64,000 bases of DNA from Chitinivibrionales bacterium (GTDB lineage Bacteria; Fibrobacterota; Chitinivibrionia; Chitinivibrionales; JANQEN01). The stretch covers positions 40,309 through 104,308 of the forward strand of contig JANQEN010000065.1 in the NCBI GenBank assembly GCA_028278335.1. Direction: 5' to 3'. Each line of letters starts with the position of its first letter. Positions within the stretch are counted from its first letter, which is position 1. The position numbers were made by a program, and so were the translations under genes. Positions 26,323 to 36,799 of the stretch are shown here, piece after piece. The notes beneath the pieces were generated by a model. It saw only the letters and a program-made list of their open reading frames with translations. It made no database searches and was not told the DNA's origin.

Positions 26323-29300
26323 ATGATAAAACTATTTGTCAATAAACGTTCAGTTGTTTTCTGTTTTACTGTTCTGATTATTATTGTAGGCATCATAGCC
26401 TATGTCACTCTTCCAAGAGAATCAGTTCCTGAATTTAAACAGCCCTATATTTTTGTTACAACCACCTATATTGGTGTTAGTGCTAAGGATATTGAAAACT
26501 TAGTCACCCGGGTTATTGAAGAGGAGATCGATGGATTGGAAGGTCTTGATGAAATTACCTCCTCAAGTCAACAGAGCCTCTCCTTTATCTTCGCAAAATT
26601 CACCTCCGATGTAGACCAAGAGACTGCGCTGAGACGTGTTCGGGAACGGGTTGACTTGGCAAAGCCAAATTTACCTGATGAAAGCGATGATCCGGTGGTT
26701 CAAGAGTTGAGTTCTTCCAACTGGCCCATATTGATTTCAGTGCTTTCCCATGCTAAGGGGCTTGGGGTGATACAAAATGCTGCTGACCGAGTTGAGGAAA
26801 CGCTCAAGAGGATTCCCGGTGTCCTAGATGTCAATGTGGCGGGTAATCTTGAAAAGGAGCTTGCCATAGAGCTTGATCCTCGAAAAATGGAATACTATGG
26901 CTTTACCATAGATGATGTGATTTGGGCTGTTCAATCTGAGAATAGGTCGATTCCTGGTGGCGTACTTAAAAACCCAGCAAAAAACTACTCCCTTGCGGTG
27001 ACCGGAGAGATAAAAGATCCCAAGGTTTTTGAAGAGATCATTGTCAAACATGAAGGGGTTAAAGCCCCTCTCCGTGAAGTTGCCGATGTATCATTTAAAT
27101 GGGCTGAACAGGAGACTTACTCCCGTCTCAATGGCGAACCCTGTATCTCCATATCCGTCACGAAACGGGCCGGTGAAAATATTATCGAAATTGTTGACCA
27201 GGCAAAAAAGGAGTTGGAAAAACTCAAGCCAACCCTTCCTGCAGGTACAAAATTGGACATCTCCTATGATGAATCACAGATTATCCGTGATCTCATTGCT
27301 GATTTAGAAAACAATATTGCCACTGCCTTTCTTTTAGTATTCTTTATCACCATATTTTTTCTGGGAATCCGTAATGCCCTCTTTGTATCCATTGCCATAC
27401 CTTTTTCTATGCTGATGTCCTTTTTTATCCTTCAGTCAATGGATATCACCCTCAACATGATTGTACTCTTTAGTCTTGTTTTGGCTTTAGGTATGCTGGT
27501 TGACAATGGAATTGTGATTGTAGAAAACATCTTTCGACATGTTGCTATGGGAAAATCCCGGGTTCAGGCTGCAATTGATGGCTCCATGGAGGTGGCCCTT
27601 CCAATTCTGGCTTCAACAGCAACTACCTGCCTTGCCTTTCTCCCCATAGTCTTTATGCCTGGTGTTATGGGCGATTTTATGTCCTACCTTCCTAAAACAG
27701 TGATTGTTGTTCTTGTATGCTCCTTTGTTGTTGCGGTAGTCATTAACCCTGTCTTTTGTGCGACCTTCCTTAACGTATCAGAGAAAAACAGAAAAAAGAT
27801 AACCGAAGGTAGCGGAACCTTTCTGCGATTTCAGCATTGGTATGAAGGGGTTCTCAAGTGGGCTGTTGACAAAAGCATTATTGTGCTTGCCATCTCATTT
27901 ATTATTGTCATATTGGGATTTGTGTTCTATGGAATGTATGGCAAGGGGACTATCTTTTTCCCGTATATTGATCCTGAAACTGGAGTGGTAGCCATTGAGA
28001 CGCCCCAGGGTACTCCTCTTGATACAACTGACGCGATCGTTGATGAAATTGAACAGATTATTCCCCAATCACCGGCATCGTTAAAAAACTTTATTGCCAC
28101 AACCGGTAGGGGATCGGACGACAATATGTTCGGTGGGGGTAATGAGAATCATAAGGCTAATATCAGGGTTGAATACAAGCAGTTTTTTGAGCGAAAGATA
28201 AAAGGGGCTGTCGCGATTGATTCATTACGTTCGCGATTAAGAACGATTACAGGAGCTGATATTGTTGTTAAAGAGCTCAACTTTGCTCCTCCCACAGGAA
28301 ACCCTGTCTCCTATCAAATTACTGGGGAAGACTATGCAATACTCGGTTCTATTGCAGACTCTGTCTTAGAGATTCTTCACCGTTTCCCTGGGCTTAAACA
28401 GGTAGATTGTGACTATGAGGCTGCAAAACCGGAAATAAATATTGAAATTGACCGAAGAAAAGCCTCCCGGTATAAGCTTTCCACGACGATCATAGCCTCT
28501 ACAATACGTAATGCCATCAGTGGTGGTACCATAGGCTCCTTCCGCCAAGGTGCTGATGAATATGACATCAATGTACGATTCATCAAAAAAGATAGGAATT
28601 CAGCCAACCGCTTGGCAAACCTTCAAATTGTCAACAATGATGGTGATCGAATCCCACTAAGCTCAGTTGCCACGATCAGTACTCGCTCCTCTGTGGGCAT
28701 CATTCAAAGGCGAAATCTTGATCGAGCAGTTCAGGTGTGGGCTGATTTTAAGGAGGATGCCAAGGACAAAGGACAAATCAAAAAGGATATTGACTCGCTG
28801 GTCAATTTACTCTCCCTTCCAGAAGAGTACTACATCGGTGAAGGTGGTGGCGTCGAGATGCGTAAAGAGTCAGAGGAGTATATTGGAAAGGCAATGGTTA
28901 TCGCACTTTTTTTGGTGTTTATGGTTTTGATTGCTCAATTCAACTCTCTCTCTCAGTCAATCATTATCATGCTTACCGTGTTCATGTCCTTTAGCGGTGT
29001 ATTTTGGGGATATGCTATTGCCGGGATGAGCTTTGTTATGATTATGACCGGGATTGGGTGTATTGCTCTGGCTGGGGTGGTGGTAAATAATGGTATTGTA
29101 CTTATCGACTACACCAATCTTCTTATCAAACAGGGCACTGCTTGGCAAGATGCCATAATCATTGCAGCGAAGACCCGTCTTCGCCCAGTATTGCTGACTG
29201 CCATCACCACAGTGTTAGGTATGATGCCCATGGCTGTGGGGGTCAGTTTTGATTTTCACAATTTTGGTATACAAATAGGATCTGACTCGGGACAGATGTG

Positions 29301-29427
29301 GATCGCCTTTGCCTGGGCAATGATTTTTGGACTCAGCTTTGCAACCTTAATGACCTTGGTGATTGTACCCTGTCTGTTAAAGATCAACTTTTCACTCTTT
29401 CCTCCAAAAAAGAGTGTTGAATCATAG
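26323..29427 (+). CDS. RND multidrug efflux transporter (HAE1-like)
   Basis: 1034 aa with full RND architecture: TM1, a porter loop, helices at about 330-470 and 530, a second porter loop, and helices at about 860-1015. TM4 has GMLVDNGIVIVEN, where the first Asp of the AcrB pair is kept and the second is Asn, as in many family members; TM10 carries VVVNNGIVLIDY. It exports compounds by proton antiport with the preceding adaptor and channel. Its stop overlaps the convergent outer-membrane protein gene by 6 bp. Confidence 0.92.
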   Translation: MIKLFVNKRSVVFCFTVLIIIVGIIAYVTLPRESVPEFKQPYIFVTTTYIGVSAKDIENLVTRVIEEEIDGLEGLDEITSSSQQSLSFIFAKFTSDVDQETALRRVRERVDLAKPNLPDESDDPVVQELSSSNWPILISVLSHAKGLGVIQNAADRVEETLKRIPGVLDVNVAGNLEKELAIELDPRKMEYYGFTIDDVIWAVQSENRSIPGGVLKNPAKNYSLAVTGEIKDPKVFEEIIVKHEGVKAPLREVADVSFKWAEQETYSRLNGEPCISISVTKRAGENIIEIVDQAKKELEKLKPTLPAGTKLDISYDESQIIRDLIADLENNIATAFLLVFFITIFFLGIRNALFVSIAIPFSMLMSFFILQSMDITLNMIVLFSLVLALGMLVDNGIVIVENIFRHVAMGKSRVQAAIDGSMEVALPILASTATTCLAFLPIVFMPGVMGDFMSYLPKTVIVVLVCSFVVAVVINPVFCATFLNVSEKNRKKITEGSGTFLRFQHWYEGVLKWAVDKSIIVLAISFIIVILGFVFYGMYGKGTIFFPYIDPETGVVAIETPQGTPLDTTDAIVDEIEQIIPQSPASLKNFIATTGRGSDDNMFGGGNENHKANIRVEYKQFFERKIKGAVAIDSLRSRLRTITGADIVVKELNFAPPTGNPVSYQITGEDYAILGSIADSVLEILHRFPGLKQVDCDYEAAKPEINIEIDRRKASRYKLSTTIIASTIRNAISGGTIGSFRQGADEYDINVRFIKKDRNSANRLANLQIVNNDGDRIPLSSVATISTRSSVGIIQRRNLDRAVQVWADFKEDAKDKGQIKKDIDSLVNLLSLPEEYYIGEGGGVEMRKESEEYIGKAMVIALFLVFMVLIAQFNSLSQSIIIMLTVFMSFSGVFWGYAIAGMSFVMIMTGIGCIALAGVVVNNGIVLIDYTNLLIKQGTAWQDAIIIAAKTRLRPVLLTAITTVLGMMPMAVGVSFDFHNFGIQIGSDSGQMWIAFAWAMIFGLSFATLMTLVIVPCLLKINFSLFPPKKSVES

Positions 29428-32400
29428 GAAGGCCTTTACCTCCAGCGAAACAAGGTGCTGCATCTTTTTGTTGACCTTTGGATTATAATCTCCACGGTAA
29501 TTTCCATTAATGGAAAAGTGGTCACCCACCGCAATATCAATAATACAATCGATTACCTGGGATGTACCCGATAGGAATCCCTGTGCCATAGGATATTCAA
29601 TTTGACCAGAAATATCAACCTGAGACCAGGTGTAGGAAAGTTCCGCCCATCCCTTTCCGGGAAGCCGAAAAGTCATTCCTGGCTGTAAACGATAGTAGGG
29701 CCCATGATCTTTCCCTCGCTCCGATCCACCTATGGTCTCATGAGTAAAGAGAGATAAGGCTGGAATAATAAAGAATCGTTGTTTTAGCGTAATCACTCTA
29801 TCACGGATGGTAGTGCTATCTTCACTAAACTTGTCCAATCTCTTTAAAAGATTCACAGATCCATCAACGCCAATTTTCCATTTTTTCCACCCCTTTTTAA
29901 TAGTACCAGTATAGGTGTAGCCACCTTCGTTATACCGTCTAATTCTTCTTAAAAAGGGACGAATATTAAAATTAACCAACATCTCCTTAACCAATTTTGG
30001 TCGCCAGGTAATATCCTGTTTATAGGATATATCTGCAAAGGAGACGAGTGAATCGTTCTTATCGGTCAATGAAGAGTATCCGGGTATCCACGTATTAGAG
30101 GGAATTGCATCCTTGGCAAGGGTAGCTGAATCTAATTTGATATGTTCATCAATGAAAAAGGTTCCCTGCCAGGAAACCTCGGCAAGCATACCAGTTATCT
30201 TTTCACTTTGTGGTTTAAAATACCAAGAGCCTTCAATTGTTGACTTTCGAACATTTATTGTACCGTCGCTATTAAAGATCTCCTTTTCAGTGGCAATATG
30301 GGTTCCCTGTTGAGGATCGGGACGAAAATCTCCTAAGCTATCAATGTAGCTGTGCGTTCCTAATCCTCTTCCCACATATTGATAGATCCTCTCATAGGAA
30401 GAAGCTCTCTCTGAATTGAGACGATACTGTTGATGGGTGCTAAATCCAGTCTTTGCAGAGTTTACTTCATTTTTAAGATTAACTAAAAGAACCTTTGTCC
30501 TGTTGTACTTGTTTGCGAGATTTTTCTTTCGCAGCTGTTGAAAGGTACTGGTTCCAGAAACGGTCCAGCCAGTCACCGGTGAATGGTTAAGCTCCTGTTT
30601 CCAGATTAGAATATCACCGGTATCACGGGATTCCGCTGCACTAGGTAAAAAAATACTGTTTCCCCCTTTCCGATACTGTGAATAAAACAGCGATTGGATT
30701 AACGATAGGGGATTAAATTTCACATCCAATCCCCCACCGATGTTTCCACTATTCACTCCATTAAGGCGCCGCTGCCATTCATCAAGCATTTTCACATTAT
30801 AGGATAGATGCTTAGCGTTAATCTGCGCCTCAACCTTATCACTCCGATATCGATCAACATCCAATGAATCAAAGTGTTGAATAAATTGTCCCTGATACAC
30901 CAGGGAAAGCTTATTACCCGGGGAAAATGAAGAGCCATAGGCTATTCGCTGCGTTAATAGACTATCCTGAAGAATAAATTGGCCATAACGTCCCTGTACA
31001 GAAAAACCTGGTATAAATGTCCCTCCGCCACTGACCTTCCAAAGGTTTAACTGCCGTCCCAAGGTTGGAGTAAACTCTCTATTCCAAAGTGTCTTGCGAT
31101 CAAAAGCAGAGAGGAGTTCCCGAGAAAACCTTTTACTGGAAAATAGGTGTTCACCAAGAATCCACAGGCTCTTTCTATCGGTTATATTGTTTCCTAAGGA
31201 AAAGGTAGAGCGTGTGGCCGAAGCGGTGTTATCATCATCATCCCTATCAGAAAAAAGGTTTTTATCCTCCTCTTCTCCGGCCACATCAACCGACAATGAC
31301 AACCATTCTCGTGGTTGAAACCTCGTTTGTACCTCCCCACCAATCAACCGTTTTGGTGCTGGCGCTGAGGATAGACAGGAGTAGTTCCCCCTCCCCGGCC
31401 CCAAATAGATATATACCGGTCCACGGGGATCGTTGCGATAGTTTGCAGTATCTAACCGGGCAATTTGTGTTGAATCTAAAAGAGATAGCAGCGAAACATT
31501 ATCTAAAGTAAATTCAACATAATCACCAGTACCTGCAAGTACTTGATTGAACCATACATGATAATACCCTTTATTATCCTGCGGATTTGCACTGTTGTAA
31601 GGAGTATACACAAAGAAGGTATCAACCACGGATATTTCGAAAGCCTTTTTATACAGTCTATATTGGGCGTTTTTAGTGTAAACGTCGTTGGGATGTATTA
31701 AACGGCCATTGGGTATTAAGGGTGTAGAATCACCGGATGCTTTAAGACTTTGTAAAGTAACCTCATCAAAATCAAGCTCTATGGGATGTTCTTTATTGTC
31801 AGCCTCATACCAAAGGATCCCCTTTGTTAAAAATGTGGAGTCTTGATTTGCAAAGCCAACTTGGGAACCTAAAAAGACACGTTGATAGTCGAAAGCCTTA
31901 TACTCGTATGAGACTTGAATGAAGCTATTGTCTGATATGGGAAAGGTTGGCATAAAGCGAATGGAGGCAATATCATAATCAACAATGTAGTCGGCCTGCT
32001 CTCCTTCGGAGAGTTCCTTTCCGTCAACAAGTACTTTGATCGTCCCTCGAATGGGATTTATAATGTCAGCCTCACCCTGCCCAGTCAAGTAATAGGGACC
32101 TTGAAAACCCAGTCGTCCTCGAATATTTTGAACAGTGTATTTTCCTCCCGATATGGCACCATAGGCACCGGTTGTAAGTTTTGCGCCTCTATAAAGCGCA
32201 GAGAGTCCCTTGATCTTTTTTTGCCCCTGCAATAACCCCTGATCAAAAAGTGAGACATATTGATCACCAGCAGTGATCGAGTATCGGGGATGGTCGAGCG
32301 ATACAAACATACGATCAATCTCACCGATCTCTCGTGTGTCTCCCTCTAAAGAGGTCCCCTGGTCAGACAAATTTGCTGAGAGAGTAATATTGTCACGGAT

Positions 32401-32901
32401 TTTTCCAAAGATCGACACCTCCAGAGCCTGCTCCAAGTTCATCTGCCCTTGACTTCCAAAAGAGACACCGACACTTTTATATCCTGAGATGTCTAAGTTT
32501 TCCTCCCTAAAAACAGAGGGAAGTTTTTTTTCGTTACTCCTTTGTGTAATAGTGCTATCACGAAGATCTAAATAGGTTCGCTCGTAAAGAGAATAGTTTT
32601 TTTGCAAACCAGTAAAATAGGTTTCATAATGAACAGATAGGATTGTCCCACTGTCAATGGGTTGTGAAAAAAGTAGACCATTAGTTTTTTCAACATAAGC
32701 ATAGGGTGGCACAATACCCTTTGTCGTATCCACATAAGAGACTCCTATTGATGCAGTATCAACAAAATGCCATCCCAATGGATAGGGACCGGGAGTACCA
32801 TTGCCAATAATTGTTGTGTCTATGGATAGAGCAGAAAGAGGCCATGATAAAGCAGTAAGCATGAATATGCTTACTCTTAGAAAATTTCCTATGCCGTTCA
32901 T
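29422..32901 (-). CDS. Large outer-membrane/envelope beta-rich protein, 1159 aa
   Basis: A signal peptide (1-26, ending ALS) is followed by alternating-pattern beta strands throughout, ending in EVKAFL, compatible with a beta-barrel C terminus. Segments such as VLVDGKELSEGEQADYIVDY resemble surface proteins of FCB bacteria in which a carboxy-terminal barrel follows Ig-like parts. I do not recognise a named family; a distant SprA/translocon-type relation is conceivable but unproven. No Shine-Dalgarno sequence is evident, so translation may be coupled to the M29 peptidase gene that ends 17 bp upstream. Confidence 0.65.
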   Translation of the reverse strand: MNGIGNFLRVSIFMLTALSWPLSALSIDTTIIGNGTPGPYPLGWHFVDTASIGVSYVDTTKGIVPPYAYVEKTNGLLFSQPIDSGTILSVHYETYFTGLQKNYSLYERTYLDLRDSTITQRSNEKKLPSVFREENLDISGYKSVGVSFGSQGQMNLEQALEVSIFGKIRDNITLSANLSDQGTSLEGDTREIGEIDRMFVSLDHPRYSITAGDQYVSLFDQGLLQGQKKIKGLSALYRGAKLTTGAYGAISGGKYTVQNIRGRLGFQGPYYLTGQGEADIINPIRGTIKVLVDGKELSEGEQADYIVDYDIASIRFMPTFPISDNSFIQVSYEYKAFDYQRVFLGSQVGFANQDSTFLTKGILWYEADNKEHPIELDFDEVTLQSLKASGDSTPLIPNGRLIHPNDVYTKNAQYRLYKKAFEISVVDTFFVYTPYNSANPQDNKGYYHVWFNQVLAGTGDYVEFTLDNVSLLSLLDSTQIARLDTANYRNDPRGPVYIYLGPGRGNYSCLSSAPAPKRLIGGEVQTRFQPREWLSLSVDVAGEEEDKNLFSDRDDDDNTASATRSTFSLGNNITDRKSLWILGEHLFSSKRFSRELLSAFDRKTLWNREFTPTLGRQLNLWKVSGGGTFIPGFSVQGRYGQFILQDSLLTQRIAYGSSFSPGNKLSLVYQGQFIQHFDSLDVDRYRSDKVEAQINAKHLSYNVKMLDEWQRRLNGVNSGNIGGGLDVKFNPLSLIQSLFYSQYRKGGNSIFLPSAAESRDTGDILIWKQELNHSPVTGWTVSGTSTFQQLRKKNLANKYNRTKVLLVNLKNEVNSAKTGFSTHQQYRLNSERASSYERIYQYVGRGLGTHSYIDSLGDFRPDPQQGTHIATEKEIFNSDGTINVRKSTIEGSWYFKPQSEKITGMLAEVSWQGTFFIDEHIKLDSATLAKDAIPSNTWIPGYSSLTDKNDSLVSFADISYKQDITWRPKLVKEMLVNFNIRPFLRRIRRYNEGGYTYTGTIKKGWKKWKIGVDGSVNLLKRLDKFSEDSTTIRDRVITLKQRFFIIPALSLFTHETIGGSERGKDHGPYYRLQPGMTFRLPGKGWAELSYTWSQVDISGQIEYPMAQGFLSGTSQVIDCIIDIAVGDHFSINGNYRGDYNPKVNKKMQHLVSLEVKAFL

Positions 32902-32918
32902 GGTAATGAATACATGGT

Positions 32919-35012
32919 TCAGTGTTTTTTCCCTGCATCAAGTGGAAGATTTAACTTTTCTGTTCCTGGAACAATAAATCGTCCATTTCTTAAAATACCA
33001 ATTTCTTCTCCCTCTGCGGTTATTACGGAAATAGCCCCTAACTCTTCATAGGGGAGCGTTATATCAGTATGGCATCCCATGTAGGCCTTTTGAACATCCT
33101 TTTTCCTAAGGATTGACTTTTCGTTATCCCGGGCAATGATCTCCTTCTTGTCAATTGGATTGTATACTTTAAAGTCCTCTTCCCAGGAGTAGCACGTATC
33201 ACCAACAGCAAAATGTGGTCCCATCTTTTCAACGATCAGTATCGGCATTATTGCTAGAATGTCATATTTTTTTGCCATCATATAGGCCGCAGTATTCGTC
33301 CCAATAGCGAACTCTCCCAGTGGTAATGTTTTATGATGAAATAGAATATTTTCTTCAATATATCGTTTATTGTCCTGACTCTTTTTAAAGTTTGAGCAAT
33401 CATAACCAGAAACAAAACCATCAGAAAAAGTTAAGCGTAAATTAGTATATTTTAATCCCTGCAAATAACACTGACTCACATGAAGCGTCCCGTTTGTGCC
33501 CTTTAAAAGAGGGGTTGTAAATACCTCACCCACAGGAATATTTAGAGTAGCCCCACAATTTTCAAAGTTGGTCTCTCTTTGAGGTCTATTAAGGGCATGT
33601 AAGGACACTTTCATATTGGTTTTATTTTTTCCTTTACCTTTCACAAGAACATGGGTCGCTCTATCCAGCGTATCAACCAGTCTTTGTTGTATTCTTTCAT
33701 ATTTTTGCGAATCAATCATATTTATCGCAAGGGTTTCATCAAATATCTTCTTATAATTTCTTCCAATTTCCGGTACAGGAAAGGCAACAATTGAAAAGCT
33801 AGTCTCCGATCGAGGTATAAATTTATCCTGAATAGTACGTTTTTGCACATTGAATTGTTGTAATAGTTTTTGCTGTGATTTTGATAATTTAATACAACAC
33901 CTCTTCTGCTTTGGACTAAATCCTTTCTCGCCAAACTTATCAAAGTAAATGGGGCCAGCATAATAGGATAAAAGCCTTTTATATTTAGTACAGACCTGTT
34001 TAAAAAAGTGTAAGCTTCTGTCAATATAGGTATTGTCTAAATAAAGCGCTTTGTCATATCTATGATCATAGGTGAATTGTCGATTTGGGTTTGTGGTAAA
34101 CGCATCAATGATCAGTGGCTTAAACCCACTCTCTTCGATTCGTTTTATCAATGATCGAATAATCCGCTCTTGGCCAATGTTATAATAGAGAGCAATGTGT
34201 CTCTTTTTATGGATATCTTTGCGGGCCAGACTAAATCCTCGAGCATATGATTTAAACAGAGTATCCGCTAAACTTCCTATGCGTCGATTTGAAAGTGTAG
34301 CAAGATGCTGAGCTGTTACGATCTCGTTTTTGGTGATATTTTTTCCATAAAGATAAAGGTACCGTAAGTCTCTACTACTCTTTTTTAAAATGTTTAAATA
34401 AAAGGTCGATGCTGATGGGTCAAATCGTTCTAACACTTCAAAGGTAGTATTATAGAGTGTTTGTTCACCTTCGATACGAGTGGTCAGCTCAATCAGTTTG
34501 TTTCTCGAAGGTGTCTTTGAATCGATAAGGGTATACAATTCAATAAATAAGCGATTCCATTTTTCAATTTCAAATCGTTTCTGTTTAAAAGAGAAATTGG
34601 TGTATTTCCGATAACAAGCAAAAAAATAACTAAATATCGGTCCTAACCGTTCACCAAAGCAGGAGACACTAAATACTGGATTGGCAAAACTTTTTACATA
34701 TGCCTTTGATTTAATCGCCGCATAGATAGCCTCATTCTCCTTTTGCAAACGGTTGTTTGATTTTTTTGCAAAGGTATGTTTAGACCATTGCTCCTCAACA
34801 TCCACCATCATCATAATCCATTGGGAGAGGGAATGAAGATAGTGAGCAATAGGGCCTCTTCTTTTTGCTGTTTCTTTGTGGATATCTCTAATTATGGCAA
34901 CAGATTCAGTATATTGCTGCTGTATACCACTGTTTCTCTTGTTTAGTGCCGGAGTGTAGTAATTCAAAACAGATCCTAACGTAAGTTCAATTGTCTTTAT
35001 TGACAAGCGCAT
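32919..35012 (-). CDS. M29-family aminopeptidase with long N-terminal extension
   Basis: 697 aa, against about 410 for standard M29 enzymes. The last 240 residues carry the family's metal-site pattern: Glu496 (NIPVGEVFTTP), Glu567 (LGEFAIGTN), His600 (GPHFAVG), and His648/Asp650 (CHTD), in the order of the AmpS/AmpT ligands. The N-terminal 300 residues are helical and basic without a recognised domain. It likely removes N-terminal residues from peptides in the cytoplasm. It shares a strand with the envelope protein gene 17 bp downstream, which makes co-transcription likely. The ribosome-binding site is weak. Confidence 0.75.
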   Translation of the reverse strand: MRLSIKTIELTLGSVLNYYTPALNKRNSGIQQQYTESVAIIRDIHKETAKRRGPIAHYLHSLSQWIMMMVDVEEQWSKHTFAKKSNNRLQKENEAIYAAIKSKAYVKSFANPVFSVSCFGERLGPIFSYFFACYRKYTNFSFKQKRFEIEKWNRLFIELYTLIDSKTPSRNKLIELTTRIEGEQTLYNTTFEVLERFDPSASTFYLNILKKSSRDLRYLYLYGKNITKNEIVTAQHLATLSNRRIGSLADTLFKSYARGFSLARKDIHKKRHIALYYNIGQERIIRSLIKRIEESGFKPLIIDAFTTNPNRQFTYDHRYDKALYLDNTYIDRSLHFFKQVCTKYKRLLSYYAGPIYFDKFGEKGFSPKQKRCCIKLSKSQQKLLQQFNVQKRTIQDKFIPRSETSFSIVAFPVPEIGRNYKKIFDETLAINMIDSQKYERIQQRLVDTLDRATHVLVKGKGKNKTNMKVSLHALNRPQRETNFENCGATLNIPVGEVFTTPLLKGTNGTLHVSQCYLQGLKYTNLRLTFSDGFVSGYDCSNFKKSQDNKRYIEENILFHHKTLPLGEFAIGTNTAAYMMAKKYDILAIMPILIVEKMGPHFAVGDTCYSWEEDFKVYNPIDKKEIIARDNEKSILRKKDVQKAYMGCHTDITLPYEELGAISVITAEGEEIGILRNGRFIVPGTEKLNLPLDAGKKH

Positions 35013-35285
35013 AGATAACAGACACTCGGTCCACGATCGTATAACGCTCGATATATCTAATTGTACAATGAGTCATAAAATAATACAAAGGAGGACAATT
35101 GATAAGAGATAGATTTTAATTCATCATTAAAAAGCTCAGTTTACACAACCATAGTGTGAATATAATGGCAACGAAGAAGCTTTACACATTCTCTAAAGTA
35201 AACATCAACTCCTTCATGAATTACGGATCATGGCACTCAAGGACAGTAGAATACGGAATGTATTTATGACAATTAGCAAAGAAGC
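35013..35285. other. Non-coding gap between M29 peptidase and asd terminator
   Basis: About 270 bp of AT-rich DNA. An AAAGGAGG-like string near 35090 precedes only a six-codon frame. No gene or RNA is recognised; the promoter of the peptidase/envelope operon should lie here, but no convincing boxes were found. Confidence 0.4.
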
Positions 35286-35317
35286 AAAAAGCCCATTTAG
35301 GTAAATCCTAAACGGGC
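35286..35317 (-). terminator. Intrinsic terminator downstream of asd
   Basis: On the minus strand GCCCGTTTAGG and CCTAAATGGGC form an 11-bp stem with one mismatch and a 5-nt loop, followed by TTTTTG, about 40 bp past the asd stop. Confidence 0.8.
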
Positions 35318-35355
35318 TTATCAACTCTATCTTCAGAGGTATAGGCTACATACTT

Positions 35356-36474
35356 TTAGGCACAATGCTTTATGAGAATATTAAGCATCCGTCTAATCGG
35401 CTCTGCAGCTCCCCAGAGAAGTTGGTCTCCCACACTGAAGGCTGTAAGATACTGACCACCAATGTTCATTTTTCGAATTCTTCCCACGGCAATGGTCAAA
35501 TCACCGGAAATTTTTGCAGGAGTCAGCTCCTTAAGGGTTTCCTCTTTATTGTTAGGCACCACCTTTACCCATTCATTGGCACCACCAATCATTGCCTCGA
35601 CCTCATTTAAAGGAATGTCACGAGTCAACTTGATTGTAAAGGCTTGGCTGTGGCATCGCATCGCCCCAATCCTTACACATTGCCCATCAACGGGAATGGG
35701 GTTATTCTCTCTACCAAGAATCTTATTCGTCTCCACAACACCTTTCCACTCTTCACGAGTTTGCCCATTCTCCATGGGACTATCAATCCAGGGAATAAGA
35801 CTTGCTGCTAGGGGAACACCAAAGTTATCAGCAGGGAAACCAGGATCGCGTAAACAAGCAGTTACCTTCCTGTCAACATCAAGGATTGCCGATGCCGGGT
35901 TATTGAGTAACTCCTCAGCGGAGAGGCCAATAATCTTCATTTGGTTAACCAATTCACGCATGTTGTTTGCTCCTGCACCAGAGGATGCTTGATAGGTCAT
36001 TGAGGTAAGCCACTCAATACAGTTTTCTTTAAATAGTCCAGCAAGAGCCATAAGCATCAGTGACACTGTACAATTACCGCCGATGTATGCTTTTACACCC
36101 TTGTTCAATGCGCCATCAATAACGTCGCTATTCACCGGATCCAAGACAATGACACTATCCTTATCCATACGCAATGCCGAGGCTGCATCAACCCAGTATC
36201 CATTCCATCCACTGAAGCGAAGTTCGGTGTATACCTTTTTTGTATAGCTCCCTCCTTGACAGGTAACAATAACATCCATTTCAGCGAGCGCAGAAATAGC
36301 ATAAGCGTCTTTCAAGGGCGAACTTCCCATGCCCACATCAGGGCCCTCTGAACCAACCTGAGAGGTTGAGAAAAAGTATGCTTCATATCCTGAAAAATCC
36401 TTCTCCTCGAGCATCCGCTCTAAAAGAACTGATCCAACCATTCCACGCCATCCAACAAATCCTACTTTAATCAT
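35356..36474 (-). CDS. asd: Aspartate-semialdehyde dehydrogenase
   Basis: 372 aa, close to the 367 aa of the Escherichia coli enzyme and of that (gammaproteobacterial) subtype. It has an N-terminal NADP fold [13 protein letters not shown] (5-17), catalytic Cys135 in GGNCTVSLM, and the usual C-terminal domain. It reduces aspartyl phosphate to aspartate semialdehyde, the branch point to lysine/diaminopimelate, threonine and methionine. AAGGAA precedes the ATG. It is monocistronic with its own terminator. The gene type is unusual for many FCB bacteria, which often carry the other Asd class. Confidence 0.95.
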   Translation of the reverse strand: MIKVGFVGWRGMVGSVLLERMLEEKDFSGYEAYFFSTSQVGSEGPDVGMGSSPLKDAYAISALAEMDVIVTCQGGSYTKKVYTELRFSGWNGYWVDAASALRMDKDSVIVLDPVNSDVIDGALNKGVKAYIGGNCTVSLMLMALAGLFKENCIEWLTSMTYQASSGAGANNMRELVNQMKIIGLSAEELLNNPASAILDVDRKVTACLRDPGFPADNFGVPLAASLIPWIDSPMENGQTREEWKGVVETNKILGRENNPIPVDGQCVRIGAMRCHSQAFTIKLTRDIPLNEVEAMIGGANEWVKVVPNNKEETLKELTPAKISGDLTIAVGRIRKMNIGGQYLTAFSVGDQLLWGAAEPIRRMLNILIKHCA

Positions 36475-36799
36475 TATTTATTCCTTTTGATAAGTGTATA
36501 CATGTTACTAATTACAGATATCAATCACTTTAGTATATCAAGTGATGACATTTATTTGATTGTTTATATTGAAATATGACAGAGCGTAATTATTTGGTAC
36601 AACTCATTAATCCCCCCAAAGGGGGCTTACCAAGACCTCTTTTTGTCTTACCAGATAGTGATAATACTAGTAGTAAATTCATTTCTCTGTCACTTACATT
36701 GAAGCAAAAAGTTTATAGTTAATGCAATAAAAATAGTTTTTGTAGCAGCCCATTGGAAAGGTTTCTTCTATTTCATCACCGTTTTCATCCGCGCCTGAT
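36475..36799. other. Non-coding gap with CCCCC-AAA-GGGGG hairpin
   Basis: 325 bp upstream of asd. A perfect hairpin at 36613-36625 is the only structure of note; it lies beyond the stop of the exported protein gene at 36800 and could end its transcript, but lacks a U run. No gene seen. Confidence 0.4.

Noticed and set aside
26323..29427. Loss of function in the RND pump because TM4 has Asp-Asn rather than Asp-Asp
   Set aside because: Many active HAE1-type pumps have this pair; not evidence of inactivation.
29422..32901. SprA (type IX translocon)
   Set aside because: Length (1159 aa) is about half that of SprA and I could not see its conserved motifs; left as an unnamed envelope protein.
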